Assembly (NCBI RefSeq): GCF_011250555.1
Contig: NZ_JAANMZ010000002.1
Location: 124,001-188,000 of the forward strand
Direction of reading: 5' to 3'
Origin: Bacillus sp. MM2020_4
GTDB taxonomy: Bacteria; Bacillota; Bacilli; Bacillales; Cytobacillaceae
Length of the DNA stretch: 64,000 nucleotides
Shown here in pieces: positions 40,383-50,236 of this stretch. The position numbers were made by a program, and so were the translations under genes. The stretch's first letter is position 1. Each line of letters opens with the position of its first letter. The notes beneath the pieces were generated by a model that had not been told where the DNA came from, made no database searches, and worked only from the letters and a program-made list of their open reading frames with translations.

Positions 40383-41168
40383 TTATTTTGAAACTAGAAC
40401 TAGTCCAATGGCTGCAATCGCAGCAAGGAAGCCTGACAGAAAATTCACCATATCATTATCCACTAAGGTAAACCCTTTTATTCTGGTTGTCGGCAGCTGA
40501 CAATGCTGTCTTTTTTCTGTCTCAATACCGCAATGCTGACAAACATACATTTGTTGGTAATAGGCACCCATTATTGTATCAATGACATTACCAAAATAAC
40601 CAAATACAAAAACAAAGAGTGTCAACCTACCATCCAGATCGAACAGGAAAAAACTGGTAATGGAAATTAGAAACGCCCCTGCAAGTGCAGCAGCACTTCC
40701 GAAGGAGCTAATGGCACCAGATGTCCCTTTTTCGACTCTCTTAAATGTACGTATGTAAATCGGATTCTTCCGGCTCAAGCTGCCAATTTCTGATGCCCAC
40801 GTATCTGAATTAGCACTTGCAAGACTAACGACAAAGCCAATTAACCAGATTAGATCAGGTTCAAAATAATGGATGATGCTAAAAAGCCCGGCTGCTCCCC
40901 CGTTTGCAATCACTTGTCGCCAATCCCTTGTTGCACCTTTAGCCAATTTTTCTTCGATGGGTTGTTTCACAGAACTTTTATATTTTGACCAAAAATTCGA
41001 GGTGGCAAAGAAGGTACCAAGTAAAACGAGTCCCTTTATACCAAAACCAGCATACACCGCTGCTCCTACTATGATAGCAGTAAGAGCTCCCGACTTGGTC
41101 AAAGATTTATGGCGATAACCACCAAAGCCCGTTACGCAGATGCCAATAATGATGATAACTTCTATCAT
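40383..41168 (-). CDS. DUF92 integral membrane protein
   Basis: 261 aa with about six membrane helices. 'HKSLTKSGALTAIIVGAAVY', 'ATRDWRQVIANGGAAGLFSI', 'SANSDTWASEIGSLSRKNPI' and 'KGFTLVDNDMVNFLSGFLAA' are DUF92/TIGR00297 motifs. Relatives include phytol kinase-type VTE6, so a lipid phosphate kinase is possible. A CxxC pair ('YVCQHCGIETEKRQHC') is present. Overlaps yqgN start. Confidence 0.85.
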   Translation of the reverse strand: MIEVIIIIGICVTGFGGYRHKSLTKSGALTAIIVGAAVYAGFGIKGLVLLGTFFATSNFWSKYKSSVKQPIEEKLAKGATRDWRQVIANGGAAGLFSIIHYFEPDLIWLIGFVVSLASANSDTWASEIGSLSRKNPIYIRTFKRVEKGTSGAISSFGSAAALAGAFLISITSFFLFDLDGRLTLFVFVFGYFGNVIDTIMGAYYQQMYVCQHCGIETEKRQHCQLPTTRIKGFTLVDNDMVNFLSGFLAAIAAIGLVLVSK

Positions 41169-41731
41169 ATTAGTTTGATGGTTCTACTATTGGTTATGAT
41201 TTTCGAAACCGGAATATCATGGTTTTCCACTGGGAAATTGGGGATGATTTGATGTTCAAAGGCTAGGGATAGAGTTTTACCAGTAAAATTAGGTAAGTAT
41301 CGGTCATAATAACCACCGCCAAAGCCCAAGCGATACCCTTCCATTGTATAGGCAAGCCCTGGAACTATTAAAAGATCCATTTGTTTGGCAGGAACTTCTG
41401 TGGTCTTTGCTTCAATAGGTTCGAGTAAACCATAATAAACGGTTTCAAGCTGTGAAAATTCTGTTAGGGTTCTGAACGATAATCTTTTATCTTTTGGATG
41501 ACATTTTGGCACTGCGATTTGTTTTCCAAGCTCCCAAGCTTTACGAATAATTTGGTATGTATCGACTTCAGGCTGTTTCGAAACTGTAATCCCAATGACG
41601 TTTGCTTTCTCAAAGTCTTCATCTTTAAATAGTCTGTCTGCAACTTTATAGGAATAATCTTCATATAGGGGTTTAGATATCTTGGTGAGAGACTCCTTTA
41701 TCTGATTACGAACAAAATTTTTATCATTCAT
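41165..41731 (-). CDS. yqgN: 5-formyltetrahydrofolate cyclo-ligase
   Basis: 188 aa. 'VPKCHPKDKRLSFRTLTEFS', 'DLLIVPGLAYTMEGYRLGFG' and 'GGGYYDRYLPNF' are the family signature. Converts 5-formyl-THF to 5,10-methenyl-THF with ATP. Corresponds to YqgN. Ends overlapping the DUF92 gene by 4 bases, so they form one unit. Confidence 0.94.
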   Translation of the reverse strand: MNDKNFVRNQIKESLTKISKPLYEDYSYKVADRLFKDEDFEKANVIGITVSKQPEVDTYQIIRKAWELGKQIAVPKCHPKDKRLSFRTLTEFSQLETVYYGLLEPIEAKTTEVPAKQMDLLIVPGLAYTMEGYRLGFGGGYYDRYLPNFTGKTLSLAFEHQIIPNFPVENHDIPVSKIITNSRTIKLI

Positions 41732-41940
41732 AAATAGAACCTCCGTAGTTTTTTTGGAAAAGGGGCGGAGCGCCGCAATAGTGAATCTGTATATCCAATC
41801 GCAGTGAAGATTTAAATTTCAGACGATGAATGGAGTGAAGTCACGCTCTGCTCACACCGCCTTTATTGGCAGGGATGGGTTCATTGATTACCTATCCATA
41901 TAAATTGAAGTGCGAAACGCCCTATTAGTTTTTGACAACA
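41732..41940. other. Intergenic region yqgN-rpmG without recognised feature
   Basis: About 210 bases with GC-rich clusters (GGGGCGGAGCGCCGC near 41,762). No gene, promoter pair or clear hairpin was found beyond the rpmG terminator. Confidence 0.4.
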
Positions 41941-41969
41941 AAAAAAGCAGCAGGAAGCCCCACTGCTTA
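41940..41969 (-). terminator. rpmG terminator
   Basis: Minus strand AGCAG...CTGCT with a GGGG/CC inner stem, then a run of seven T. Confidence 0.65.
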
Positions 41970-42116
41970 TTTTGTTTCACGATGTGTTGTTGATTTTTTA
42001 TCTCTTGGGCAATATTTCTTAAGCTCAAGACGATCTGGATTGTTACGTTTATTTTTTGTTGAAATATAGTTACGATCCCCACAATCAGTGCAAGCTAACG
42101 TAATATTTACACGCAT
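41967..42116 (-). CDS. rpmG: Ribosomal protein L33
   Basis: 49 aa. [20 protein letters not shown] followed by '[20 protein letters not shown]' is L33; it keeps the first CxxC and one later Cys, with the fourth ligand replaced, so this is a partly zinc-free variant like one of the Bacillus paralogues (rpmGA type). Assembles in the 50S subunit. Too short for many gene tracks but unmistakable. Confidence 0.95.
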   Translation of the reverse strand: MRVNITLACTDCGDRNYISTKNKRNNPDRLELKKYCPRDKKSTTHRETK

Positions 42117-42178
42117 GTCAATTTCCCTCCAAACGATTAAGCTAGTTCGTGCATACGACTTTTCTATAATATCATTTA

Positions 42179-42805
42179 TTAAAAGGAAATGCTAGTGTTT
42201 TTCAAAAGTGCTTGTTCCATTGAAATCAATTCTTTTTTATTTGAACCAGAAATCGTATAAGTAATCGTTTTATTAGTTTGGTGAGGTGCGATGGATGTCT
42301 TAATGGCGAAAATACTAGCCGAAGGTCCTTTTACCAATGGCTGGTATTTTAAGTTCCCCCTTTGTAGAGAACTCCAGATATGATCAGTATAAGCATTCCA
42401 TAGTGGCATGGTTGTGTATTCTTTTATACCTGAAAGATTAAATTGGGCATTTACGAGAAAAACCTTTTTAACTGCATGATGAAAAATGTGACGATCTGTT
42501 GGTGAAACAAAGGTAAAATGGTCCTGTCCGACATTTAAAAAATGATTCATCGCTAAAATCTTTATCTCTTTTGGCTGATTACTGTGATTACTAACATAAA
42601 TGCTGAATAAACGAATTTTTGAGTGAATATGTTCCTGCTTCACTTTCATGATTAATTCTTCGTCGTAAATAACCTTTTCCATGCAGTTTTGCAGCCAAAT
42701 ATACTTGCCATTTACCCATATTCCTGGAACAAATTGAAGCGTATCGATTGGCATGTGCGGTTTAGAGTTCGGTTTACTTTTTTGTTGTTCCGTTAGATTT
42801 ATCAT
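42179..42805 (-). CDS. Hypothetical protein, possibly spore- or envelope-related
   Basis: 208 aa, no signal peptide or membrane helix seen. '[20 protein letters not shown]' opens, with a beta-rich core ('[20 protein letters not shown]') resembling immunoglobulin-like folds. Fourth in a block with GT4 and DUF4912 genes; 14 bases separate it from the GT4 stop, so they are probably one operon. I do not recognise the family. Confidence 0.6.
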   Translation of the reverse strand: MINLTEQQKSKPNSKPHMPIDTLQFVPGIWVNGKYIWLQNCMEKVIYDEELIMKVKQEHIHSKIRLFSIYVSNHSNQPKEIKILAMNHFLNVGQDHFTFVSPTDRHIFHHAVKKVFLVNAQFNLSGIKEYTTMPLWNAYTDHIWSSLQRGNLKYQPLVKGPSASIFAIKTSIAPHQTNKTITYTISGSNKKELISMEQALLKNTSISF

Positions 42806-42819
42806 CTTTTACACCTATT

Positions 42820-44079
42820 TTACAAATTATTTGGTTTTACCTTACGCCCATTCTCATTTACACGATTATTTACTATTGTATCTGCCATTCTTCTGCTTGT
42901 CTCTGAGGCAATTCGTTTCCAGCCGTACAAACTTTTAACAATTTGCCTGCCCTTTTCTCCAATTTCTTCCGCTTTCACTGGATTATTTAGTAAGAATTCT
43001 ATTTGTTCCAGAAGACTTTTGGCATCACCAGGAACCATCAGCATTCCCGTTTGTAAATGTTTTACAATCCCTTTCATTCCACCAGTATTGGCGACAATCG
43101 TTGGTTTCCCAAGGATCATCGTTTCCAATGCAACAATGCCAAATGGTTCATAAAGGCTAGGTATGACTGCCATCGCACTTCCTTGGATCAGAGCATTTCG
43201 TTGTTCATCGGAAATATAACCAATAAATATAACGTGCTTATCCAAATTCCTCGCAATGATTTGCTCTTGGTAGGCTTGAAGTAATGGACCTTTCCCTGCA
43301 ATAACAAAAAAACATTCTGAATCCATTTCTTTGGCATATGCGGCCGCTTCAATAATCGTTTCAAACCCTTTTTCCTTAACAATTCTCCCAATTGAAAAAA
43401 TGTAATTTCTTTGCTTTAGTTCAGGATATATTTCCCCAACATTTATTTCTGCCCTTAAGGGTTCTATTCCATTTGGTATGATACTGATTTTTTCATTTTT
43501 AGCTTTAAAAACAGAAATAAGCCCCTCTCTCATATACTCACTGCAAACAATCAGTTCATCAGACTCTACAATTAATTGTTGTTCTTTTTCATGAATAAAT
43601 TGCTGCATTTCTGTATGAATACCATTATTTCTTCCATGTTCTGTAGCGTGAATAGTGGTTAATAATGGAACCTTTAGCAACCCCTTTAAAGCAATAGATG
43701 CTGCACCGACCAGCCAATCGTGTGCATGTATGAGATCGAATTTAATCTCTTTTGAAAGGTGATCAGCCTTGAAGGACATGGCTAAATTAAGTCCGGCAAG
43801 CCAAAAAAAGAAATGATCATCCCACTCATTTATTGGTTTTACACGATGCACATTCACCCCATTCATCTGTTCAAATGTTGGGAGCTCGTTAGTACCCGCT
43901 GTCAAAACATGAACCTCATGACCCAGCATGGCCAAATGAGCAGATAAACCGAATACATGTCGTGAAAGACCGCCAACAATATTAGGAGGGAACTCCCAGC
44001 AAAGCATCAATATGGTTAATTTCAAATCTTTTTGCATTTCACAATCAGAAACAACCTTTTGGGGAATTTTACTATTCAT
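42820..44079 (-). CDS. GT4 family glycosyltransferase (YqgM-like)
   Basis: 419 aa. 'LMLCWEFPPNIVGGLSRHVF' (glycogen-synthase-like opening), 'HAHDWLVGAASIALKG', 'IPNGIEPLRAE', 'IFSIGRIVKEKGFETIIEAA' and 'VIPSLYEPFGIVALETMILG' with E-x7-E. GT-B fold, retaining. Acceptor not known. Its end is adjacent to the hypothetical gene and its start overlaps the DUF4912 gene by 8 bases. YqgM sits in this place in B. subtilis. Confidence 0.85.
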   Translation of the reverse strand: MNSKIPQKVVSDCEMQKDLKLTILMLCWEFPPNIVGGLSRHVFGLSAHLAMLGHEVHVLTAGTNELPTFEQMNGVNVHRVKPINEWDDHFFFWLAGLNLAMSFKADHLSKEIKFDLIHAHDWLVGAASIALKGLLKVPLLTTIHATEHGRNNGIHTEMQQFIHEKEQQLIVESDELIVCSEYMREGLISVFKAKNEKISIIPNGIEPLRAEINVGEIYPELKQRNYIFSIGRIVKEKGFETIIEAAAYAKEMDSECFFVIAGKGPLLQAYQEQIIARNLDKHVIFIGYISDEQRNALIQGSAMAVIPSLYEPFGIVALETMILGKPTIVANTGGMKGIVKHLQTGMLMVPGDAKSLLEQIEFLLNNPVKAEEIGEKGRQIVKSLYGWKRIASETSRRMADTIVNNRVNENGRKVKPNNL

Positions 44080-44692
44080 TTTCCCCCTCCAGGCTGTTTG
44101 ATTTCAGGTAATAGCTGTATGTACTTACCTGATCCATCCATTTTGGGGGCTGTTCTTCATACCGTTTAAATTGTAAGTAATCCTGTTGTGATACATGACC
44201 TTTTGGTATTTCTGGTGACGGTGTATGAATACAATTAGAGCGATAAAGTGGAAAAAATTCAGTACCTTTAATATAAACACCAATTTCCGCAATAAAGCTG
44301 CGATTTTCCATCAATCCTTTAATAAACCAATGCCCATTTTCAAAAGGAACCGTTATTTCATGATAATAATGAGCATTTTTCCCAGTAAAATACATATCTG
44401 TTACATCATATATTCTTACAACATGCAAAAGGTCTTCAAACCTTCGGTTAAAAAATAACTCAGTAATCCTTATTGGTAATTCGGAAACATCCCAGAAAAG
44501 GATGATTTTACGAGGGGTAACAAGCTTTGCTTTCAGTTCACCCTTTAGTGGCAATTGTTCCGGTAACGCTTCTTCAATCATTTTCTTCCTCCAATCTGCA
44601 ACCAATCCATATATGCGTAAAAGATCTACATTATTCCAACTAATTGATAATTTAATCGTACCATCAGAATGAAAGGCAGACAATAAACACAA
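44072..44692 (-). CDS. DUF4912 protein (TTG start likely)
   Basis: 206 aa. 'KAKLVTPRKIILFWDVSELP' is the DUF4912 core, followed by 'RIYDVTDMYFTGKNAHYYHE' and 'WFIKGLMENRSFIAEIGVYI'. An HTH-like N-terminus ('LSISWNNVDLLRIYGLVADW') precedes. The only start covering the domain is TTG at 44692 with AGGAAACGACAA upstream. DUF4912 often sits beside GT4 enzymes, so the two may act together on an envelope glycan. Confidence 0.75.
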   Translation of the reverse strand: MCLLSAFHSDGTIKLSISWNNVDLLRIYGLVADWRKKMIEEALPEQLPLKGELKAKLVTPRKIILFWDVSELPIRITELFFNRRFEDLLHVVRIYDVTDMYFTGKNAHYYHEITVPFENGHWFIKGLMENRSFIAEIGVYIKGTEFFPLYRSNCIHTPSPEIPKGHVSQQDYLQFKRYEEQPPKWMDQVSTYSYYLKSNSLEGENE

Positions 44693-44841
44693 ATTGTCGT
44701 TTCCTGCTAGTTCAAATAGCTAGTAAGTTCATGGGCTAAAAAATTTTTTACCAATTGGAACAAGTTCATCATTCTACAGTAATCAACACCCTTCAAAATG
44801 GAAATCGCCAATCATTTCGACACTATTTACCACGAAATTAG

Positions 44842-44876
44842 AAAAAGATGAAGCCTCATGATTCGCCTCATCTTTG
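44842..44876 (-). terminator. pst-phoU operon terminator
   Basis: Minus strand AAAGATGAGGC...GCTTCATCTTTTT, stem with one mismatch and T-run, after the phoU stop. Confidence 0.75.
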
Positions 44877-44896
44877 GAAGGTTTCCTATTCTATCA

Positions 44897-45556
44897 TTAA
44901 GCGTTTAAATTAACCCGCTTTCCCGTTACCTGATAAATTACATTTTCCGCAATGTTCGTTGAATGGTCAGCAATTCTTTCAATAAATCTACACACAAATG
45001 CTAATTGGATAATTTGGTTTGTCGAGTTCGGATTCTGTGGAATATAGTTCAATAGTTCATGTACCAAGTCTCCAAACATTTTGTCCACTTCATCATCTTT
45101 CTTCGCGCATTTTTTAGCTAGTTCAATATCTTCGGAATAATAGGCAGTGAAAGATTCAGAAACCATTTCCAAAGCCATCTTCATCATTTTGGGTATATCA
45201 ATCATTTCTTTAAAATATTCTTCATTGCCGATATGGAGGGTAGATTTGGCAATATTTACGGCACTATCTGCCAACCGCTCCACTTCGGATGAAACTTTTA
45301 ATGCCACACTGATTCGTCGAAGATCTGATGCTACAGGTGATTCCCTAGCAATTAATAATAGGGCTTTTTGGTTAATTTCATTATCCAAATCATCGATTTC
45401 ATTATCACCGTCTATTACCCTCTTCGCTTTATCTATATCTTGATTTATAAGGGCAATCATCGCTTCTTTAATTTGCCATTCCGATTTATGGGCCATCATT
45501 AAAAGCATTTCTTTTAACTCTTTTAAATTTTGATCAAAATTTGTTCTTGCACTCAT
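44897..45556 (-). CDS. phoU: PhoU, phosphate signalling protein
   Basis: 219 aa. Two PhoU repeats of three helices: 'IDDLDNEINQKALLLIARES' (E/DxxxD metal motif) and 'DDEVDKMFGDLVHELLNYIP', plus 'LAFVCRFIERIADHSTNIAE'. Links Pst transport to PhoR signalling in other bacteria; B. subtilis lacks a phoU gene in this operon, so this is a difference from that species. Last gene of the pst operon. Confidence 0.93.
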   Translation of the reverse strand: MSARTNFDQNLKELKEMLLMMAHKSEWQIKEAMIALINQDIDKAKRVIDGDNEIDDLDNEINQKALLLIARESPVASDLRRISVALKVSSEVERLADSAVNIAKSTLHIGNEEYFKEMIDIPKMMKMALEMVSESFTAYYSEDIELAKKCAKKDDEVDKMFGDLVHELLNYIPQNPNSTNQIIQLAFVCRFIERIADHSTNIAENVIYQVTGKRVNLNA

Positions 45557-45569
45557 TTATGCCACCTCT

Positions 45570-46343
45570 TCATCCGAATCTTCCAGTAATATAACCTTCA
45601 GTACGTGAATCCTTTGGATTTGAAAAAATAGTAGACGTTGAATCTAGTTCGATTAATTCCCCCATTAAAAAGAAGGCAGTTTTATCAGATACCCTAGATG
45701 CTTGCTGCATGTTATGGGTGACGATGACAATGGTATATTTCTCTTTTAATTCTAAAATTAATTCTTCAATTTTCAGGGTGGAAATTGGGTCCAAGGCAGA
45801 GGTTGGCTCATCCATTAACAAAACATCCGGTTTTGTCGCAAGGGCTCTCGCGATACACAGCCTTTGCTGTTGTCCACCAGATAAACCAAGAGCAGGTGCA
45901 GTCAGACGATCCTTAACTTCCTCCCATAAAGCCACATCCATTAGTGATTTGATGACAAGCTCATCAAGGTGCTTCTTCTTCTTAATTCCGTGGACTCTTG
46001 GCCCGTAAGCGACATTGTCATATATAGATTGTGGAAAAGGATTTCCCTTTTGAAAAACCATACCCACATGTTTACGAAGTTCAACCAGATCGTTTTTCTC
46101 GTCTACTATATTTCTTCCGTTTAAATTGATTTCCCCGGTCATTTTAACATTAGGAATCATATTGATCATCATGTTGAGCGTCTTAATAAAAGTGGATTTT
46201 CCGCATCCTGATGGTCCAATTATCGCCGTTACTTCTTTTTTGTTAATCGGAAAGTTGATTCCCTTAAGTGCATGATGATCTCCATACCATAAATTTAAGT
46301 CCTTCACATCAAATATTTCTCTGGTCAATGTTGAAATAGCCAT
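45570..46343 (-). CDS. pstB: PstB, phosphate ABC transporter ATPase (second copy)
   Basis: 257 aa. Walker A '[17 protein letters not shown]', Q-loop '[13 protein letters not shown]', signature '[17 protein letters not shown]', Walker B '[13 protein letters not shown]', switch '[13 protein letters not shown]'. 60-65% identical by eye to the neighbouring PstB. Duplicate ATPases are usual in Bacillus (PstBA and PstBB). Supplies energy for phosphate uptake. Confidence 0.95.
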   Translation of the reverse strand: MAISTLTREIFDVKDLNLWYGDHHALKGINFPINKKEVTAIIGPSGCGKSTFIKTLNMMINMIPNVKMTGEINLNGRNIVDEKNDLVELRKHVGMVFQKGNPFPQSIYDNVAYGPRVHGIKKKKHLDELVIKSLMDVALWEEVKDRLTAPALGLSGGQQQRLCIARALATKPDVLLMDEPTSALDPISTLKIEELILELKEKYTIVIVTHNMQQASRVSDKTAFFLMGELIELDSTSTIFSNPKDSRTEGYITGRFG

Positions 46344-46355
46344 TCCAATTCCCCC

Positions 46356-47177
46356 TTATCCAAATCTTCCTGAGATATATTCTTCCGTCTTCTTGACAGA
46401 AGGATGGGTGAAGATTTTTTCAGTAGCATCATATTCAACTAAATCGCCGCTTAAAAAGAAGGCAGTTTTATCGGAAATACGGGAAGCCTGCTGCATATTA
46501 TGGGTGACAATGATAATCGAATAATCCTTTTTCAAGTCAACAATCAAATCTTCTACCTTAGCATTTGAGATAGGATCTAGTGCCGAAGATGGTTCATCAA
46601 GGAGCATCACCGTCGGTTTCATGGCAATCGTCCTGGCAATACAAAGACGCTGCTGCTGCCCGCCCGAAAGTGATAGAGCGGATTTATGGATCCTGTCTTT
46701 TACTTCGTCCCATAATGCCGCCTTTTGAAGGCTTTCCTCAACAATCTCATCAAGCTGATTTTTCTTTTTAATACCATTGAACTTCAGGGCATGTGTAATA
46801 TTTTCATAGATTGATTTTGGAAATGGATTTGGCTTTTGAAAAACCATGCCAATTTCTTTTCGTAATGCGACCACATTAATTTTTTTAGATAAAATATTGA
46901 TATCCTCATAAAGGATTTCACCTTGCGCACTTGCACCGGGAATCAGGTCATTCATCCGATTGACGCTTCTTAAAAACGTAGATTTTCCACAGCCTGATGG
47001 TCCAATCAAAGCTGTTACCGAATTTTTTTCAATATCCATGGAAATGCCGTTTACAGCACGTTTTTCACCATAGAAAATTTCCAAATTATTTACTTTTAAT
47101 ATATGGTCCATATTCCACTTGACGGTTGATTGCATCGTTTGTTCTGTCGTTTCTTTTTCCATTAAAGTCGTAACCAT
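46356..47177 (-). CDS. pstB: PstB, phosphate ABC transporter ATPase (first copy)
   Basis: 273 aa. N-terminal extension of ~25 residues ('[20 protein letters not shown]'), then Walker A '[18 protein letters not shown]', '[20 protein letters not shown]', '[20 protein letters not shown]', '[13 protein letters not shown]'. Start ATG 47177 with AGGTGAGAACGG upstream. Separated from pstA by a dispersed repeat. Confidence 0.95.
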   Translation of the reverse strand: MVTTLMEKETTEQTMQSTVKWNMDHILKVNNLEIFYGEKRAVNGISMDIEKNSVTALIGPSGCGKSTFLRSVNRMNDLIPGASAQGEILYEDINILSKKINVVALRKEIGMVFQKPNPFPKSIYENITHALKFNGIKKKNQLDEIVEESLQKAALWDEVKDRIHKSALSLSGGQQQRLCIARTIAMKPTVMLLDEPSSALDPISNAKVEDLIVDLKKDYSIIIVTHNMQQASRISDKTAFFLSGDLVEYDATEKIFTHPSVKKTEEYISGRFG

Positions 47178-47204
47178 CCGTTCTCACCTGCCCTTTATTT
47201 TTCA

Positions 47205-47354
47205 ATGTCCAGCTACAGGCGCCATCGGCTAGTGTACTTCGCGCTTCTCCCTACGATAAGTCAAGCACGGATACGCTTGCGCTCTCCGTGTTTCCTTTAT
47301 CTCAGTCGAAGCGCTCCAGTCCATACGCCGATAAGCGGGCGCCTTCCACTTTTC
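47205..47354. repeat. Dispersed intergenic repeat (copy 1)
   Basis: About 150 bases between pstA and pstB. Its ends, CAATGTCCAGCTACAGGCGCC and GGGCGCCTTCCACTTTTC, resemble those of a second element at 54,833-54,947 read in the other direction. Such GC-richer elements are widespread in Bacillus-group genomes. It interrupts the pst operon but is short enough to be transcribed through. Confidence 0.65.
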
Positions 47355-48238
47355 TAATTCGCAGTCATTTTCTTTGTTATAATACTTCCAATCCATCTTG
47401 CTAACAGGTTAAATAGTAAGACCGAAAGGACTAGCACAGCTGCCGAACCATTTGATACCGCTTCAACGTCAGGAATTAACCCTTGTGTATTAACAGACCA
47501 AATGTGTACAGCGAGCGTTTCAGCCGGACGAAATATATTTAATGGAGATTGATCTGAAAATGGATTCCAATTTGCATAATCAAGTCTTGGAGTTGAAAGA
47601 CCTGCTGTAAATAATAATGCTGCTGCCTCGCCAAACACACGGCCGGCTGCAAGAATAATCCCCGTTAATATCGATGGAAAAGCACTAGGTAATAGTACGG
47701 TTTTTATTGTATGCCAATGAGTAATACCTAAGGCAAGGCTGGCTTCTTTCAAATCACGAGGAACATTACGTATGGAGTCCTCACTTACACGCACGATAAC
47801 AGGTAAATTAAAGACGGTAAGTGCTAAGGCACCCCCTATAATCGTATATCCCCAACCAGTTATATTAACAAACATCAACAATCCGAACATCCCTATTACG
47901 ATTGAAGGAAGTGATGCTAAAACTTCAATACAAGAGCGAATGATATCCGTTATTTTTCCTGGCTTCGCATACTCCGCCATATAGATTCCACCACCAACCC
48001 CAAGGGGAATAGCGATAATCATCGTAATAAGTAAAATATAAAATGAATTAAATAATTGGTCACGGATCCCTCCACCCGCACGAATATTGCTTGAAGGCGT
48101 CGTTAAAAACTCCCACGAAATGTGTTTAAATCCATTGACCAAAATATAGGAGAACAATCCAACAAGAATTGAAATGATGATAATAGCAATAGCAACAAAT
48201 ACTCCGGTTGCAATTCGGTCAGCTGTTTTACTTTTCAT
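47354..48238 (-). CDS. pstA: PstA, phosphate permease
   Basis: 294 aa from ATG 48238, which overlaps the pstC stop (TAATG); AAGGAGGAAGCTG is the binding site. Six membrane helices and 'EASLALGITHWHTIKTVLLP', the EAA loop that contacts PstB, preceded by 'VSEDSIRNVPRDLK'. Partners PstC in the membrane. Confidence 0.95.
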   Translation of the reverse strand: MKSKTADRIATGVFVAIAIIIISILVGLFSYILVNGFKHISWEFLTTPSSNIRAGGGIRDQLFNSFYILLITMIIAIPLGVGGGIYMAEYAKPGKITDIIRSCIEVLASLPSIVIGMFGLLMFVNITGWGYTIIGGALALTVFNLPVIVRVSEDSIRNVPRDLKEASLALGITHWHTIKTVLLPSAFPSILTGIILAAGRVFGEAAALLFTAGLSTPRLDYANWNPFSDQSPLNIFRPAETLAVHIWSVNTQGLIPDVEAVSNGSAAVLVLSVLLFNLLARWIGSIITKKMTAN

Positions 48239-49161
48239 TACAGCTTCCTCCTTGATGAAAGATAGCGGATGAGTAATATAAAGGCAAACGACATAACTAA
48301 TAAAATGAATCCCATCGACCAAAGTGTATTATTTTCCACACTTCCGTATGTCGTATGACCCATATTTAACGTAATAATTGTCGTTAAAGTGGCTGAAGCA
48401 TCCAAAATACTTGATGGTAAATTTCTAACATTTCCGATGACCATTTGAACGGCTAATGCTTCACCAAATGCTCGAGACATCCCCAAAACAATTGCCGTCA
48501 TTAGTGATGGAAGTGCAGCGGGAATCAGCACTTTACGAATGGTTTGCCAACGGGTCGCGCCAAGAGCGTAAGAACCCTCTCTTAAACTTTTTGGCAGCGA
48601 GCTCATCGCATCTGTTGCAATGGTGGTGATCGTTGGTAAAATCATGATGGAAAGCACAATCGTTCCGGAAAGCAAACTAAAACCTAGTCCACCCACATGT
48701 TCCCTAATAAATGGAACTAATACTGTAAGCCCGATGAATCCATAAACAACAGATGGAATTCCAACTAATAATTCTATGACTGGCTGTAATATTTTTCTTC
48801 CCCATGAAGGTGCAATCTCGGTCATGAATATCGCGCCGCCAATCCCTAATGGTGCTGCAACCAGCGCTGATAGGAGCGTTACAGCAAATGAACCGAAAAT
48901 AAACGGTAATGCACCATATTCCGGATTGGCTTTATTTGTAGGATTCCAGTGTGTACTGGTTATGAACTCAATAAGACTTACACCATTTTTTATAAATGAT
49001 TGTAATCCCTTTGAGCCTAGAAAAATGGTAATAGAAATGGTCGCAGATATCATGATCACCGCACACAATATGACAAGAACTTTCCCGCGCATTTCCCCGT
49101 TCAGCCAGTTCTTTTCGGATTTTAACAATCTGTCCTTTGCAGGAATAAACTTTTCTGACAT
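48238..49161 (-). CDS. pstC: PstC, phosphate permease
   Basis: 307 aa, six membrane helices. EAA loop 'REGSYALGATRWQTIRKVLI' and 'LPKSL' before it. 'GVSLIEFITSTHWNPTNKAN' is a typical PstC periplasmic loop. Follows pstS after a hairpin. Confidence 0.95.
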   Translation of the reverse strand: MSEKFIPAKDRLLKSEKNWLNGEMRGKVLVILCAVIMISATISITIFLGSKGLQSFIKNGVSLIEFITSTHWNPTNKANPEYGALPFIFGSFAVTLLSALVAAPLGIGGAIFMTEIAPSWGRKILQPVIELLVGIPSVVYGFIGLTVLVPFIREHVGGLGFSLLSGTIVLSIMILPTITTIATDAMSSLPKSLREGSYALGATRWQTIRKVLIPAALPSLMTAIVLGMSRAFGEALAVQMVIGNVRNLPSSILDASATLTTIITLNMGHTTYGSVENNTLWSMGFILLVMSFAFILLIRYLSSRRKL

Positions 49162-49190
49162 GGATTAAACACCCCTAAAATGCGTCTATA

Positions 49191-49216
49191 GGGTAAATGC
49201 CATCGTGCACTTACCC
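49191..49216 (-). promoter_or_regulatory. pstS-pstC intergenic stem-loop
   Basis: Minus strand GGGTAAGTGC / GCATTTACCC (one G-U), loop ACGATG. There is no U-run. Likely a processing or attenuation site keeping PstS more abundant than the permease. Confidence 0.55.
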
Positions 49217-49239
49217 TTTCATTCTTTTAGACTATCAGT

Positions 49240-50163
49240 TTATAAATCTTTTTGATTTCCTTCGGCATCCCGTTCTACTTTCATTTTTGTAACAGGAAGA
49301 TATCCTTGTTCTTTTAATAGACTAGTTTGGATATCATCCGACATTAAGTAGACAAGGAATGCTTTTGCTAGGCCTTCAGCTTCACCTTTTGTATAAGAAT
49401 GCTGGTACGCCCAAACTGGAAAATCACCGGATTGTACATTTTCAGCTGTTGGTTTGACACCATCAATGGATAGTGGTGTAACAGAATTATCGGTAAAGTA
49501 CGAGAATGCTAGGTAACCAACTGCTCCATCTGTTTCGTTAATGATTTTCTTAACTGTGTTTGAAGAATCCTCCGTAATTCCTTCAGCTGGTGTTGCACCA
49601 TCAAGGGCAAACTTATTAAATATGGCACGTGTTCCAGATGAATCTGGACGGTTTACAAGAACGATCTTTTGATCCTTACCGCCAAGTTCTTTCCAGTTTG
49701 TAATTTTGCCAGTGAATACTTTCATTAAATCTTCTTTTTTAATATCATTAATGCCAACTTTTGGATTAACCGCAGCCGTCATACCTACAACCGCAACTTT
49801 ATGATCGACTAGCTCGTCCGCTGGGATACCCTCTTTTTCTTCAGCAAATACGTCTGAGTTACCAATTTGTACAGACCCTTCAGCAACTTGTGATAAGCCT
49901 GTACCGGAACCACCGGCTTGTACTTGTATATCTACATTTGGATTTTCATTCATAAATTCCTCAGCTGCCGCGGCAATCAAAGGCTGCATCGCGGATGAAC
50001 CGGAAACGCTCAATGAACCGGACAGTTCTTTATTTTTCTGACCGTTTGTTTTTGTATCTGTTCCTTCCGTCTTGTCTGTAGAGGCTCCACCTCCACAAGC
50101 CGCCGCGAATACCATTAGTGCTGCCAATAATGTAAGTAGGCTAAATTTTTTCAAACTTTTCAT
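49240..50163 (-). CDS. pstS: PstS, phosphate-binding lipoprotein
   Basis: 307 aa from ATG 50163 (GGGGGAAAAAGGAA upstream). Signal 'LLTLLAALMVFAAACGGG' with lipobox AAAC. Ligand region 'GSSAMQPLIAAAAEEFMNEN', 'GGSGTGLSQVAEGSVQIGNS' and 'VLVNRPDSSGTRAIFNKFAL', the phosphate-contact loops. Captures phosphate outside the cell. First gene of the operon, below PhoP boxes. Confidence 0.95.
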   Translation of the reverse strand: MKSLKKFSLLTLLAALMVFAAACGGGASTDKTEGTDTKTNGQKNKELSGSLSVSGSSAMQPLIAAAAEEFMNENPNVDIQVQAGGSGTGLSQVAEGSVQIGNSDVFAEEKEGIPADELVDHKVAVVGMTAAVNPKVGINDIKKEDLMKVFTGKITNWKELGGKDQKIVLVNRPDSSGTRAIFNKFALDGATPAEGITEDSSNTVKKIINETDGAVGYLAFSYFTDNSVTPLSIDGVKPTAENVQSGDFPVWAYQHSYTKGEAEGLAKAFLVYLMSDDIQTSLLKEQGYLPVTKMKVERDAEGNQKDL

Positions 50164-50236
50164 TTCCTTTTTCCCCCTAAGGTTTTTGTTGGTGATGATG
50201 TTTGTCTGCCTTACAAGATTAAGCATAAGGGAATAC

